Below are positions 33,260 to 45,379 of a stretch of 64,000 nucleotides of DNA, piece after piece. The stretch is from Pontederia crassipes (taxonomy: Eukaryota > Streptophyta > Magnoliopsida > Commelinales > Pontederiaceae). Below the pieces are notes generated by a model. That model was given only the letters and a program-made list of their open reading frames with translations. It made no database searches and was not told the DNA's origin. Positions within the stretch are counted from its first letter, which is position 1. Each line of letters begins with the position of its first letter. The stretch lies in contig CM060198.1 of the NCBI GenBank assembly GCA_030549335.1, positions 40,960,353 to 41,024,352 of the forward strand, in the 5' to 3' direction. The position numbers were made by a program, and so were the translations under genes.

Positions 33260-35100
33260 AGTCGTCCATGCCGTAGAAGTCAAGCAAAGATTTTGACTTT
33301 CAACGGTATTCGAGTACACCAGATCAGTCTCTGAAAGTTATCCAACAGCGTAATGGTGGGAAGAAAGCGGATGTAAAGGCTGCATGCTGAGAAAGACTCT
33401 AATAGCTAGACCTATCCGTCTGATTTGGATTAGTTCGGACGTAATCCGATCAGCCGCTAATGAAGGGCCAATAGCTCTGTGAAATGCTAATCTGACAGAT
33501 GAGCTCTGAAAAAGGAGGACCATGTGCTAGAGGCCGACTCATCCTCCTCTGTCCATGTCTCTGTAATGGTCACATCGGGGAACATCGAGAGGGCCCACAA
33601 GTGAGGGAATGCCTCTGCCAATGAGCCTCGTGTGGACCAAGAGTGCTGCCAGAAAAGAGAGGTCATCCCCCGAGCTGAGGGATGGAAGAGTGCGGACTTG
33701 CGAAGCAATGGCTGCTACTCCTCGCCAAAAGGATGAGGAGGCCCCATGGGGTAAAATGGTCCTCGAGTCCCATGAAAGATCCCGATCGTAGCAGGTGTCA
33801 AACACTTGTGCGTAAGAGGTTGTCCTCCGATCCCATGATCCATCTAAACCACCAAACCAAGAGAGCAGAGTTGCCGTGTCATAGATCACGAACCCCCAAG
33901 CCTCCTTGAGAGGTAGGTCGACAAATTCTAGTCCAATCGACCAGGTGTACTCATCTATGCTTAAGGCTACAATCTATCTAATCGTTTGAGCACCTGAGCT
34001 GGTAATGGTAGGACTGACATATAGTACGTCGGGAGTGCCGAGAGCACCGACTATAACATAATGAGTCGGCCCCCGCGTGTCAAAAGGCATGAACTCCAGC
34101 CATGAAGTCTATGCTCCATACACTCGATGACTGGGGTCCAACCTCTAGAGGTAATGTGGCGATCCGAAAGTGGGAGCCCTAGGTAGGTGATCAAAAGAGT
34201 GCTGGAGTTGGGACACACACCGTCTTGCCTCCTCCGGAGCCATGCCAAAAGAAATGAAGGAGTATTTGGCATGATTAATTTGGAGTCCGGTCATCGTACT
34301 GAATAGGTCCAAGAGAATCACAACTCGACGAGCGTCTTGCTCTGAACCCTCAATGAAGAACACCATATCATCTGCATACTAAAGGAGGGGGACGAAACTC
34401 ATGGCAAAGCTGCGAAGCGACCTGCCTCGCAGGAGACCTGAGTGCATCTGACGAGGACATCTAGAACAAACAGCATGGGGGCCAGGGGGCAGCCGTGCTT
34501 GACTCCCCGTTGTGGCTATGCCCACTCTCCCAATATCACCCCATTGACCAGGACCAAGAAAGAAGCGGAGGTGATACACCGCTTCATCCATGCGATCTAG
34601 GTTGCAGGGAAGCCCTTGATATGTAGGGCGTGCCATAAAAAAGATCATGACATAGTATAGTAGGTTTTGGCGAAGTCAACATTCCACGGGAAGGACTGAC
34701 AACTAGTGCTTCGCCATCGAGCAATGATCTCTGAGGCAATGGTGTAACTGTCGGTGAGCGGGGTGAATCAAATGTGGTAGCACCTCCCAAAGCTGATTCG
34801 CTAATACCCGAGCCACTATGAGGTAGATGGCATTGGATAAGATGATCGGCCTAAAGTCCTCAACTTGCTCCGCTAGAGTGCTCTTTGGGAGTAGGAATAG
34901 TAGGAATCTGTTGAGGTGCTCGAAGCCTCAATTCCCCTCAGTGAATTCCCGAATGATTGCCATCACCTCGCACAAGGGACCAAAACTCCTGGTAGAAGAA
35001 AATAGGGAAGCCATCGGGTCCCAGGTCTGCCTCGGCATTGAGGTCCTAAAGGGCCTCAATGATCTCATCCGATGTGATTGGTTGTATTAGTAATGAGGAC
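33260..35100 (-). pseudogene. LINE reverse transcriptase remnant, multiply broken
   Basis: On the minus strand, 34366-34145 reads MVFFIEGSEQDARRVVILL then TGLQINHAKYSF, the RT segment after the catalytic site in plant L1 LINEs. It is followed by YLGLPLSDRHITSRGW and RLHGWSSCLLTRGGRLIML (34200-34051). Upstream, about 34650-34480 has GFPATWIAWMKRC-like text and GVKHGCPLAPMLF-like text. Downstream, 33708-33487 carries the FW...W post-RT region. Pieces lie in different frames with stops, so it is dead. The base composition is GC-richer than its surroundings. Both ends appear truncated, with no poly(A) visible near 33260. Confidence 0.82.
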
Positions 35101-35107
35101 TGTGCAT

Positions 35108-36874
35108 AAGTAAGGCAGGGTATATCTAGTTCTTGGTAGGAATTATGATTGAGAGATTTCATGTGCCTCTCTAAATCTGATTTGGTTATCTTATCTAGAA
35201 TTTTATGGATCTAATGGCTAGTGGTTTGTGTATCCATGATTATGTTTTTCATATTGAAAGGGATGAACCCTAAATCATAGAAATTGCATGATTTTTCATA
35301 CTTTTATGTTCTTATGATCCTCTAATGGCTAGAGAACATGCATGTATCATTCTTGATGATTTGTATTATTTATTCAAAAGTTTTGGAGCAAAATCATGTA
35401 AACATTCAGGCTGAACGGTGGAATTCTAGGTCGTGGCATGACCGTAATGGACCTCAAAACAGTCGTGATCTAGCGCAAAAACCCAACGGAGGGCTGCTCA
35501 CGCCCGTGATAGTTTTGTCATGGCCATGAAATGCCAGGCACGGCCATGACCTTTCTATTCATGACCATGAGCGAGGAAAATGCGCCAACATTGCTCTCAA
35601 GCACATGACAGGTTTTGTCACGATCGTGGCCACCCTGATCACAAGCGTGAGCGAGCAATTGTTCGATGGCTCACGACCATGCGCATGGGGGCATGGCCAT
35701 GATGGGGGATGTGGCATGACCGTGATGCACCTAGGCACAACCTTGACCAACAGACCGATGGGCACCAGGTCACGGTCATGGGAATGACAAATATAGTATT
35801 TTAAATATTATTTTTAAAATATTAATAGTATGTATTGATGATTGTTGATTGTATATGAACCTAGATACACGTGTTGCATGTTCTCACGTAACTAAGTTAA
35901 CATTTAAAGATTAAGCAATGTAAATGTTTGTTGATTGAAAAGTGAACTCAGTTGTGGATGATGTTACATGTCCACCTCTCAATGACCCTTATCGGATGTC
36001 AGCATTCCTAAGTCATTTTCGGGTGAGAGTTTCAGGAATAATTATTACCACACTGACAGGTGTGTGTTCCTAAGTCACCTTGAAGCGAGAGGGGAGCATT
36101 GTTTCCATGGCATTGCTAGCCTATTGTGAGGGCAACGACATAAATCCCAACTATCGGAAGATATAACGTTAAAAAGGGCCAATGGATGAATCAATGGATT
36201 GATGCTCATGAAAGTGGAAGTCCGAAAGGGTTATGAAGCAACTCTGAGGAAAGTAATGAAGCAATGGTAAAGGTAAGTGCAAATCACTTAATGTGCCTAT
36301 GGAATTGTATGATTGTTATGAATGTTCCCATACTATAAGTATGATGATGGTTAATTTTATATGTCTTACCACGCTTTCATATTATATGCATGATGATAGA
36401 TTATTATTATTGATTGACATGTAGAATCATATTTTAAGTACATCGCATGCATATGTCTATTTTTTCTATTATATGAAAATGAATCATATGTTAAGTACAT
36501 GTAGAAACCCTGCACCTGGATCCGTGTAGGTAACTAATGTATCGATGTTGGCAGCTCAACTCATGACGAGAAGATTGCATAGTCTAGACTTAATTTGTGT
36601 CATGATGTCATGGAGTCCATTAGACTATGGCTTTTAGATATATTTCTTAAGATTGTATATTACTTATGGTTTTTCATTTTATAACACTACATTAGATGTT
36701 TTGATTAAGTCTTCTATTATATTTGAAAGATTATTTCATTTTATTTCATTAGTTTAAGTTTTCGTTGCAATAGTAGAAAATCATATTTTGTTTATTATGA
36801 TTGACGAACGAGCTAACATAACTGAATGCCCCAATTGCCCTTAGCTTTTAGGATGTAAATTTTGAGGTGTTACA
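35108..36874 (-). repeat. LTR of chromovirus type, minus orientation, copy D1
   Basis: It ends on the plus strand in TTTTGAGGTGTTACA (36860-36874). Content parallels the copies at 38943-39819 plus 50656-51015 (inverted) and 56786-60320: an AGGAATTATGATTGAGAG start, a segment full of CATGGCC/CACGGTC words (35430-35780), CCTAAGTCA...GTGTGTTCCTAAGTCACCTT, and CCCTGCACCTGGATCCGTGTAGGT. The left edge abuts the LINE remnant. Confidence 0.65.
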
Positions 36875-37272
36875 ACACTAACTGAAGACTTAATTCATTG
36901 CTTGCTTCATAAATTTTAAACCTTTTTTTGTGTGCGTGCATGGTGTTACCTTCTTCGTTTTGATCATGGATCAGGGAATGCATAACAAGAAGGCATAGTT
37001 GGAGGCCCTCGACATGCTGTGCTTCTTCTCCAGCTACTTGGTGCACGAGAGGATGAGGAAGAACGAAAAGAACACTACTGCATCACCATCTATCCCCACT
37101 GCTTGCGCTCCCACTGCTTCCACCACCTTGTCCAGGTCCGACGCTATGTCTACCATGACGTCGTTCAGCTGGAGGACCTCAGCAAGCTCGTTACTCCAAC
37201 GTCCAAGTTAATCTCGATTCCTTAAGTGGCACACATGCATCACATTATCTTTGGACACGATGGAGATCATGT
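36875..37272 (+). other. Gene-like insert, copy 1 (unidentified)
   Basis: Next to the LTR end lies a GC-richer stretch. Open plus-strand frames (36999-37211 and 37019-37225) contain SSYLVHERMRKNEKN and, in the other frame, VRRYVYHDVVQLEDLSKLV. The minus strand is also open, with LQLNDVMVDIASDLDKVVEA. Codon-like structure suggests a captured exon, but I recognise no family and cannot fix the strand. Copy 2 is at 38460-38861. Confidence 0.35.
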
Positions 37273-37324
37273 ACATAACCTTGACCAACATACTGATGGG
37301 CACCAGACCTCGATCACATGCATC

Positions 37325-38459
37325 ACAACCTTGACCAACAGACCGATGGGCACTAGGTCACGGTCATGGGAATGACAAATATAGTATTTTAAATGTTATT
37401 TTTAAAATATTAATAGTATGTATTGATGATTGTTGATTGTATATGAACCTAGATACACGTGTTGCATGTTCTCATGTAACTAAGTTAACATTTAAAGATT
37501 AAGCAATGTAAATATTTGTTGATTGAAAAGTGAACCCAGTTGTGGATGATGTTACATGTCGCCTCTCAATGGCCCTTATCAGATGTCAGCATTCCTAAGT
37601 CATTTTCGGGCAAGAGTTTCAGGAATAATTATTACCACACTGACAGGTGTGTGTTCCTAAGTCACCTTCAAGCGAGAGGGGAGCATTGTCTCCATGGCGT
37701 AGCTAGCTATTGTGAGGGCAACGACATAAATCCCAACTATCGGAAGATATAATGTTAAAAAGGGTCAATGGATGAATCAATGGATTGATGCTCATGAAAG
37801 TGGAAGTCCGAAAGGGTTATGAAGCAAATCCGAGGAAAGTAATGAAGCAATGGTAAAGGTAAGTGCAAATCACTTAATGTGCCTATGGAATTGTATGATT
37901 GTTATGAAAGTTCCCATACTATAAGTATGATGATGGTTAATTTTATATGTCTTACCACGCTTTCATATTGTATGCATGATGATATATTATTATTATTGAT
38001 TGACATGTAGAATCATATGTTAAGTACATCGCATGCATATGTCTATTTTTTCTATTATATGAAAATGAATCATATGTTAAGTACATGTAGAAACCCTGCA
38101 CCTGGATCCGTGTAGGTAACGGATGTATCGATGTTGGCAGCTCAACTAATGACGAGAAGATTGCATAGTCTAGACTTAATTTGTGTCATGATGTCATGGA
38201 GTCCATTAGACTATGGCTTTTAGATATATTTCTTAAGATTGTATATACTTATGGTTTTTCATTTTATAACACTACATTAGATGTTTTGATTAAGTCTTCT
38301 ATTATATTTGAAAGATTATTTCATTTTATTTCATTAGTTTAAGTTTTCGCTGCAATAGTAGAAAATCATATTTTGTTTATTATGATTGACGAACGGGCTA
38401 ACATAACCGAATGCCCCAATTGCCCTTAGCTTTTAGGATGTAAATTTTGAGGTGTTACA
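37325..38459 (-). repeat. LTR copy D2 (second unit of the duplication)
   Basis: Near-identical to 35738-36874. It ends GAGGTGTTACA at 38459. The first 0.6 kb of D1 is not repeated here. Confidence 0.85.
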
Positions 38460-38861
38460 ACACTAACTGAAGACTTAATTCATTGCTTGCTTCATAAATT
38501 TTAAACCTTTTTTTTGTGTGCGTGCATGGTGTTACCTTCTTCATTTTGATCATCGATCAGGGAATGCATAACAAGATGGCATAGTTGGAGGCCCTCAACA
38601 CGCTGTGGTTCTTCTCCAGCTGCTTGGTGCACGAGAGGATGAGGAAGAACGAGAAGAACACTACTGCATCACCATCTATCCCCACTGCCTGCGCTCCCAC
38701 TGCTTCCACCACCTTGTCCAGGTCCGGCGCTATGTCTACCATGATGTCGTTCAGCTGGAGGACCTCAGCAAGCTTGTTACTCCAACGTCCAAGTTAATCT
38801 CGATTCCTTAAGTGGCACACATGCATCACATTATCTTTGGACATGATGGAGATCATGTACA
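38460..38861 (+). other. Gene-like insert, copy 2 (unidentified)
   Basis: Second copy of 36875-37272; similarity ends at GGAGATCATGTACATAG near 38861. Both plus-strand frames and the minus-strand frame stay open in both copies, with a handful of substitutions such as YLVHE to CLVHE. Confidence 0.35.
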
Positions 38862-38942
38862 TAGTCTTACACGATCAATAGCTCCAAGGTTATATTCAAG
38901 TATCCTCTATTATTTTATATTTATAAAAAAAATGTAAACTAA

Positions 38943-39819
38943 TGGCGAAACACTTTGAAGTTTCATCCCAAAAGTCAAGGACAATTAGGACATTCAATTG
39001 TGTTAGCCTGTTCGCCATCACATAATCAATAAATTAATAAAATAAATCCTTCAATTAAAGTAGAAGACTTTATAAAAAACATCAAAAGTAATGTTATATA
39101 ACTAAAAACATCTGTAATAACTATTATTAAAAACATCTTTGAAAATCATAGTTAGATAGACTCAATAGCTAATGACTTTAACAAGCTTAGACCAATTGTG
39201 CAATCTTTCATGTCAGCTGAGCCGCCATCATTCATACTTTAGTTACCTACACGGATATGGGATGCATGGGTTTCTCCAGTTAGAGTATGTAAATGTCATG
39301 CAATATAATGCCATGATCCTAAACATGATACTACATGATTGAATATTCATTTTCATATAATAAAAAAATAGGAATATGCATGTCATGTACTTTACATATG
39401 AACTACATGTCATTCAATTAAAACATCCATCACCATGCATTAATAAAAACATGATAAAATATGTATCAATTCAACATCATACAAATAGTATGAAAATATT
39501 CATAACAATCATCAATTCATTTCATAGGCATATACGTGACTTGCACTTACCATAATCATTGCCTCATTACTCTCTTCAGGGTTGCTTCATAACCCATTCG
39601 GACTTCCACGTTCATGAGCACCATTCCATTCATTCAATCATTGGCTCTTTTTAACATTATATCTTCTGATAGTTGGGATTTATGTCGATACCGTCACAAT
39701 AGGTTAGCTAAGCATTGAAGACAATGCTCCCCTCTCGCCCGAAGGCGAATCAGGAATACACACCTGTCGGTGAGGTACCTGAAACTCTCGACCGACGGCG
39801 ACTTAGGAATGCACACACC
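38943..39819 (+). repeat. LTR copy C, left part, interrupted by a CACTA element
   Basis: Reverse-complement relative of D1/D2. It has GGTTACCTACACGG-type words (39241), CTTCCACGTTCATGAGCACC, and CTCTCGACCGACGGCGACTTAGGAATGC just before the insertion at 39820. It resumes at 50656 with GTTGCCGTTGTAACGATCATTCC. Its start near 38943 (CGAAACACTTTGAAGTTTC) is a decayed TGTAACACCTC end. Confidence 0.7.
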
Positions 39820-40159
39820 TACTACAAGAAAAATCGTTATTTTCGACGGCCTGAACCATTGGTAATTGTAAAGAATTGTCGGAAAGGAGATTTATGATGG
39901 ATATTCCGGAACTTCCCACGACTTGAAAAATAAATAAATTTTAATTAAATAAATTTTAATACATATAATCTTTTTAAAAATAAATAAATTTTATTTTTTG
40001 GGTTCATGGTTGTCGTCGTTGTCATCGTTGTCGTGCTGGATGTGCATCATCTCATGAATCATTTTTTCATTTCTTCCCGTTGTCGCTATTCAAATGCTTG
40101 TTCTCGCTACTCATAATCTTGTCGAACCTCTTCTCGAACCTTTTGTTGGACTTCCGATA

Positions 40160-41345
40160 GTCATTGTTTCCACATGTTATCTAATACTTGTCGCATGACT
40201 TGGATAATCGGATATTGATTTTCGGCCATATCCAATATCTGCATGACTAATGGAGGATCCAAGACATGCTGATCCGTCCATAATTGTCTAGAGGTCAATG
40301 GTGTCGCCCCCTCCTGCGTGACCTGTGTATGCTGCTCGGCTTCTTTTGCTTTATAACACATTTAAATTTACAAAATGACATTTGTTAATTCATTCATAAT
40401 AAAAGCTACATTAACATTATGAAAATATATTCTTACATATGTCTCCTGAGTAAATGATTAAACCCCATTCGAATTTTTTTTTGATGAGTTTTGAGAAAAA
40501 TCTCATCTTCCGTGATGTTTTACCCATCTCTTTTTCCTACAATTAAAAAAATATTAGAACATTAAATTCATTAAATGAAATTACAAAGTTACAAATATTT
40601 ACCAGTCTCCTTGCAATTGCCAACGTGGATACACAACCACCCACATGTAAGCATGCTCCCCGGTCAGATTCTCGATTTGTCTTAGCTTTTTTGCATTTGG
40701 ATTTATATGCCTCAGTGGACCACTTAGCTAATAAACCGGTCCAAACTACCTCTAAAATCCAATTTGGTAGTTCTCCTATAGCCCATGCATCCGACAACAT
40801 CGAGGACAATCGTCTCGAGCACCTTGAATTGAATGCCTTCCACATTTGCTCTGTGTGCTCGAGTCCCACCACACGTCAACATCTAAAGGAAGACATTTGA
40901 ATTAAAAATAAATAACAAAAAAAATTTATTGTAAGCAATAAACATAAAGATTATAACATGAAATTCTCTAAATAACATCTGTCTCATAGCATAAGGAATA
41001 TCTCCATGTAAGTCATGCCTCTGTATACCACTGTCTAATTACTTTAGTGCAAGTAGTTGCAGCAGGTTTTGATAGGTAAAACTTGTCAAAACATAATAAG
41101 ATATTTTTGGGCATAAAAATCTATATTTGTCAAACATATACTAAATATATGTACAATCACTTACTCACAACTACCATCTGACAATAAATATTTCTCGATG
41201 TAGAAGCATCGGTAGAGTTTTTCAGCATTTGCATCTCCATGTCAGCAATGTCAAGCATCTGTGTCCCCATGTCCTTCACTGAATCATCATCTGAAGGAGA
41301 GTCTGGTGCACGCTCTATTATAGGAATCCTTTTAGGTCTAGGCAT
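40160..41345 (-). pseudogene. CACTA second gene, Transposase_24 (Ptta/En/Spm) type
   Basis: On the minus strand, 40872-40543 contains WTGLLAKWSTEAYKSKCKKAKTNR then GGCVSTLAIARRL, the signature core of this family (W...K-K-A-K-NR...H-GG-S-R). Downstream, 40361-40161 has PPLVMQILDMAENQYPIIQVMRQ and a Q/E-rich tail, and upstream 41345-41157 starts MPRPKRIPIIERAPDSPSDDDSV, which may be the first exon. Pieces are separated by AT-rich, intron-like stretches. Exon joins cannot be confirmed; a frameshift or stop near 40160 is possible. The protein class binds CACTA subterminal repeats. Confidence 0.8.
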
Positions 41346-41549
41346 AATGGCCTTTCCTCCAACTCCTTTTTTTCTCTCAGAGTGGCTTTCTCTTTTCCCT
41401 TCTCTTGATCCTTCTCTTTCCCCTTACTTTTTCCTTTACCAAAATGAAACATCTACAAAAAAAAATATTTGCATAATAAATTAACTTGTCATTGTACAAT
41501 AAAAATATAATTGCATCATATTAACCTGAAATTCGGCTGCATCCTTTGC

Positions 41550-41675
41550 CACATCTTCATAAATTGAATTGTATGCATAACTAGAGAACCAATTTTTAAT
41601 TTCTGAAGGCGGTCACATCTTCATAAATTGAATTGTATGCATAACTCCATAACCAATTTTTAATTTCCGAAGGCG
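41550..41675. repeat. 64-bp tandem duplication
   Basis: CACATCTTCATAAATTGAAT starts at 41550 and again at 41614, each followed by TGTATGCATAACT and CCAATTTTTAATTTC. It lies in the CACTA element near its second gene. Confidence 0.9.
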
Positions 41676-41736
41676 CTTTTGGAAAAAAATAATCTAAATT
41701 CCTGTGAAATGCTAAATCTATTGAATAAAATAAAAA

Positions 41737-42190
41737 GGATTTAATTCCCTGGTGCTACCAAGATCTGGGCCGTCGGACCTTTGATCCACGGTCTACATCT
41801 GTAGATCATTCTCGGCCGTCCGATCCTTGATCGATGGCTGAGATTACTTTTTTATTTGATTCACTCACTTCGGCACCCAACTCTCTCTCTCTCCTTCTTC
41901 GTCTCGACATTGGGCATTTCCCGATCGCCGCTCCACCTTCGCCTCCGCTCTCGCCGTTCTCCGGTCCCGATCGTCGCTTTGCCATCCAGATCTGGGCCGC
42001 CGGGCGATCCCGCCGCTGGATGTTCGCGCGCCCTCGCCGCATGCCCTAGCGCCGATCACTCATCCCCTCCGCCGATCTCCCCCCCCCCCCCCCCCCCCCC
42101 CCCCGCCGTCGATCTTGCCCCCCACCGCCAATCTCTCATCCCCACGTGCCCTAACACACGCCACCTCCGCTCTCCCGTCCCCGCCGCCGC
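41737..42190. repeat. Left TIR of the Mutator-like element
   Basis: This includes CTCGGCCGTCCGATCCTTGA, a CTCTCTCTCT tract, and CGCGCGCCCTCGCCGCATGC, each found inverted at 46976-47444. A run of 26 C (42079-42104) is present only in this arm. Open frames here and in the other arm are by-products of GC-rich repeats. Confidence 0.88.
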
Positions 42191-42450
42191 TCTCCCGCCC
42201 CCCCTCTTGTCGCACCGATGCACGCTGCCGTCGCTCTCGCCCCCGCCACCACCGCTCTCGCCCCGCTGCCACTCCGACGCACGCCGCCGCCGGTCTCGCC
42301 CCCGCCGCTCTCCCGCCCCCCTCCGCCGCTCTGACGCACGCGGCCGTCGGTCTTTCTCACACCGACCCCCGCCGCTCTCCCCCCGCCGCCACTCTCTCCC
42401 CCGCCGCCGACCGCTTCTTTTGCCTCGCCGCCGCCGCCGTTTGTGTTATA
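42191..42450. repeat. CCGCCG/CTCTCGCCCC-rich low-complexity block
   Basis: Degenerate repeats of GCTCTCGCCCCCGCC and CCGACGCACGCCGCC are present. It is in inverted relation to 43300-43806. Reading frames of up to 206 residues (R, S, P, A) on both strands are not credible genes. Confidence 0.75.
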
Positions 42451-42483
42451 TGATATGTGTACGCTTATTAATGTAATGTGCTT

Positions 42484-42730
42484 CATCGTTGTTTCAAGAT
42501 TTGCGATGTAGTATGTGTATGCTTATCTATGAATGTGTGTCATTGTGTCAAGATTTGCGATGTAATATGTGTACGCTTATCTATGAATGTGCGCCGTTGT
42601 TTCAAGATTTGCAATGTAATGTGAATGTAATATGCGTCGTTGAAGTTATCACATTAATTATGAATGTAATATGTGTCGTTGAAGTTAGAACATTAATTAT
42701 GAATGTAATATGTGTATGCTTATCTATGAG
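42484..42730. repeat. Tandem repeat of about 53 bp
   Basis: CAAGATTTGCGATGTA with TATGTGTACGCTTATCTATGAATGTG repeats about three times (42495, 42547, 42601), then GAATGTAATATG-GTCGTTGAAGTT twice. It lies inside the Mutator-like element. Confidence 0.8.
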
Positions 42731-43299
42731 TGCTGCGTCGATGACGAAATTTGTTGTAATTTCAAGTCAAGTCAAGTCATAACAAGATGTACGATGTTGG
42801 AATTTCAAGTGGTATACATGTTTATGTTACAATTGGTTAATGTTTATGCATCCGTGGAATGATATTTGAAAGCAAATGAGATAGAATTCACCCACAGTGA
42901 TGAAAAATAGAACATTACTAATGATAATGAGAAGTTCATTTCGTCAACAATCATGTTCAACAACTATGTTCAACTTGCAAGAACTTAATACAAGAAGTGC
43001 AAACTTGCACTGATACATCTTTAATCAAAAAAATTTAGAACAAGTTAATTATCAATACAAATATGTGGTCTTCACAAAACTAACTTGGGCGAGATCAGAG
43101 GGTCGGCCGTCGAACGAGATCGGGCGAGGAAGTCGAGCGTCGACGAGGAGGTCGTGGATGTGATCGCACCTTCGTATTGTGTCATTCAACAAAAGTAAGA
43201 TCGTCAACGATCGAAATTGCACAAATAAAATTTTCGAAAACTTAATTAGGATTACAAGTTAAATCTCGATTACACGATTTTGTCGGATTACATCCAAAT

Positions 43300-43806
43300 C
43301 ATCTAGGCGAGTGGGCGAGGCGGCAACGAATGGTTGAGATCGGTGGAGTGCGTGACGATGTGTGGGCTGAGGAGGTGGTCGAGATCGGCGGCGGCAGCGA
43401 GTGGGTCAAGTGGCGAAGTGGCGGCGGCGAGTGACGGAGGGGACGAGAGAGCGGCAGCGGCGGGTCGAGAGAGAGGCGGAGGGGGCGAGAGCGGCGGCAG
43501 CTGGGCGAGAGCGGCGGCAGCTGGGCGAGAGCGGCATTGGCGGGGCGAGAGCCGCAGCAGCGGGGCGAGAGCCGCGGCAGCAGGGCGAGAGCCACGGCAG
43601 CGGGGCGAGAGCCATGGCGGCAGGGAGAGAGCGACAGCGGAGGGGGTGAGAGAGCGACGGCGGGGGCGAGAGCCACGGCAGCTGGCCGAGAGCGGCGGCG
43701 GCGGGGGCGAGAGCGACAGTGGCGTGCGTCGGAGCAGCGGAGGGGGGCGGGAGAGCGGCAGCATGCGTCGGAGCGGCAGCGGCGGAGGGGGGCAGGAGAG
43801 CGACGG
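43300..43806. repeat. GGCGAGAGC tandem repeats, GC-rich
   Basis: More than ten units of about 19-21 bp, GGGGCGAGAGCCGCGGCAGC and variants, follow one another. It mirrors the CTCTCGCCCC block at 42191-42450. Open in several frames only because the unit lacks stops. Confidence 0.85.
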
Positions 43807-44009
43807 TGATCACTAGCTGATCACTATATGTTTCTAACCAATTTTAGATGCAATTCATACATATCGAGTCCCACTTTTACCTATATTTGGGCCAATTATA
43901 CTTAGAATGCATACATTGTGATAACTAGTTGATATTCCTCATTTCATACTTATTTCCATGTGCATAGAGGTTCTAAAATGCCAAAATCCATTAATATTTA
44001 AATTCTATG

Positions 44010-44540
44010 CCAAGTTATCATTTTGAGGACAAGTTATCATTCTTATATGTCAAGTTATCATTATTTTGAGTGAACTGATTTTCAATGGTTTTCTTGCCCT
44101 AAATCCATCATTATCATATATAAATCATATTTGGATAGTCACATCTCAACTTGTGCAAAGTTTTAAGCCCATTTGAACAAGTTATCATTTTTCCTTTGCC
44201 AAGTTATCGTTCAAGGGCAATTCTATCATTTCGACATGCAAAACCATTAATTCTGCACAGGGACCTTAAGCAATCATCTTGTTATTGTTCTAACTCATTT
44301 TTGGTCAAATTTCATCACATTTGGATAACCACAACTCAAGTTATCACAAGTTATCGTTTTTAAGTCATATAAGTTATCGTTTTTGGGCACCCAAGTTATC
44401 ACTTCTTAGAAATCTTACTCATATTTGATTTCTAAACGCACTCACTTGTTACTCTAGTCCATTTGATGCTTCTAATGCTTTGAATCACTTGCATTTGGAT
44501 AATTTCCATGATTTGTGACAAGTTATCATTCCGGGCCCTT
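44010..44540. repeat. AAGTTATC motif cluster in the solo LTR
   Basis: CAAGTTATCATT, CAAGTTATCG and CAAGTTATCAC variants occur about ten times at irregular spacing, with more at 46370 and 46937 and the inverse GATAACTTG at 46435 and 46572. Confidence 0.8.
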
Positions 44541-44848
44541 AAATTCATTCATATCGATATGAGTTTTCATTCCTGCACAACACATAATCCCATTTGATAT
44601 TTGAACTAGTTACCAGCATTATCCTAATCTTTATTTGTCAAAACACCATTCAAGGGCTTTGATGCTTGCTGTTTTGGGGTTTGTAGCAGGGAGAAAAGGT
44701 GGCCAAAAAGTAGAAAAAGGTGGGGGACCACTGATTTCCTGCACAAAAGCTGTCTGCAGTAGTGCAGATTCTTTCAGGACCAGGACACATGGCTGCAATC
44801 AAAGGATAAAGAACATTCTGATGCTGATCCAAGGGTGGATAGCAGTCA

Positions 44849-44855
44849 TATAAAA
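44849..44855 (+). promoter_or_regulatory. LTR TATA box
   Basis: CATATAAAAGGTGG matches the TATA region of the related LTR at 6706-6712. Confidence 0.65.
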
Positions 44856-45379
44856 GGTGGATTTTCTGGAGGAGAGAAAGGGCTGGTCATTCAGGGTTTG
44901 GAGCAAGGAAGGAGGCTGTTGTGAGGCTGCTACTGGACTTGCTGCTGCTGGCCGAGACATTTTGAAGTATCAATGATTTTTATCTGTTTCTCAATCTATT
45001 TTCTGTTAAGCCTTGTAAACATGAGGAGCTAAACTCCATTTCTTCTAGGATAGGGTAGTAGTTTAGATTAGTTTTGGATGGATATGGAATGGTTTATAAT
45101 CCTGGACTAAAATTAATCTTGATTTCAGATTTCAGAAATGTTCTACGTTGATTTATGCTATGTTGTCATTAGATCCATGTGTAATTGATGACTAAGAAGT
45201 CTTATTTGATCTAAACATCTTTCAGGAATGAATTAAGAGATAATATCAGATTTCTGGTGTTAATTTTATTGCAAACTTGATTTCTGAATTCTGATTCCCT
45301 GGTTTCCTGAATTTCTAAATCTAATTCTGATTTTTATGGCTGTTTGAACCTATTCTTCACTCACAATCTGATTAATTGA

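Larger units (their letters stand above)
35738..38861. repeat. 1.6-kb tandem duplication (two units)
   Basis: The unit starting CACAACCTTGACCAACAG at 35738 restarts at 37325, and the LTR end GAGGTGTTACA recurs at 36864 and 38449, an offset of 1,585 bp. Each unit holds 1.14 kb of LTR followed by 0.4 kb of non-LTR sequence. At the junction (37273-37324) a partial extra copy of CCTTGACCAACA...GATGGGCACCAG is present. Differences between units are few and scattered, so the event is much younger than the LTR. Confidence 0.88.

Noticed and set aside
35738-38459. D1 and D2 as the two LTRs of one retrotransposon
   Set aside because: The 0.4-kb sequence between them also follows the second LTR, and D1 extends 0.6 kb further than D2, so a tandem duplication explains the layout better.
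41856-42476. 206-residue open frame rich in R, S and P, and several overlapping frames on both strands
   Set aside because: The DNA is a TIR plus GC-rich tandem repeats of a Mutator-like element; both strands are open at once because the repeat unit lacks stop codons.
43299-43816. Frames of 82-160 residues on both strands (R/G/E-rich or S/P/R-rich)
   Set aside because: Direct translation of the GGCGAGAGC tandem repeat; no domain and no start context.
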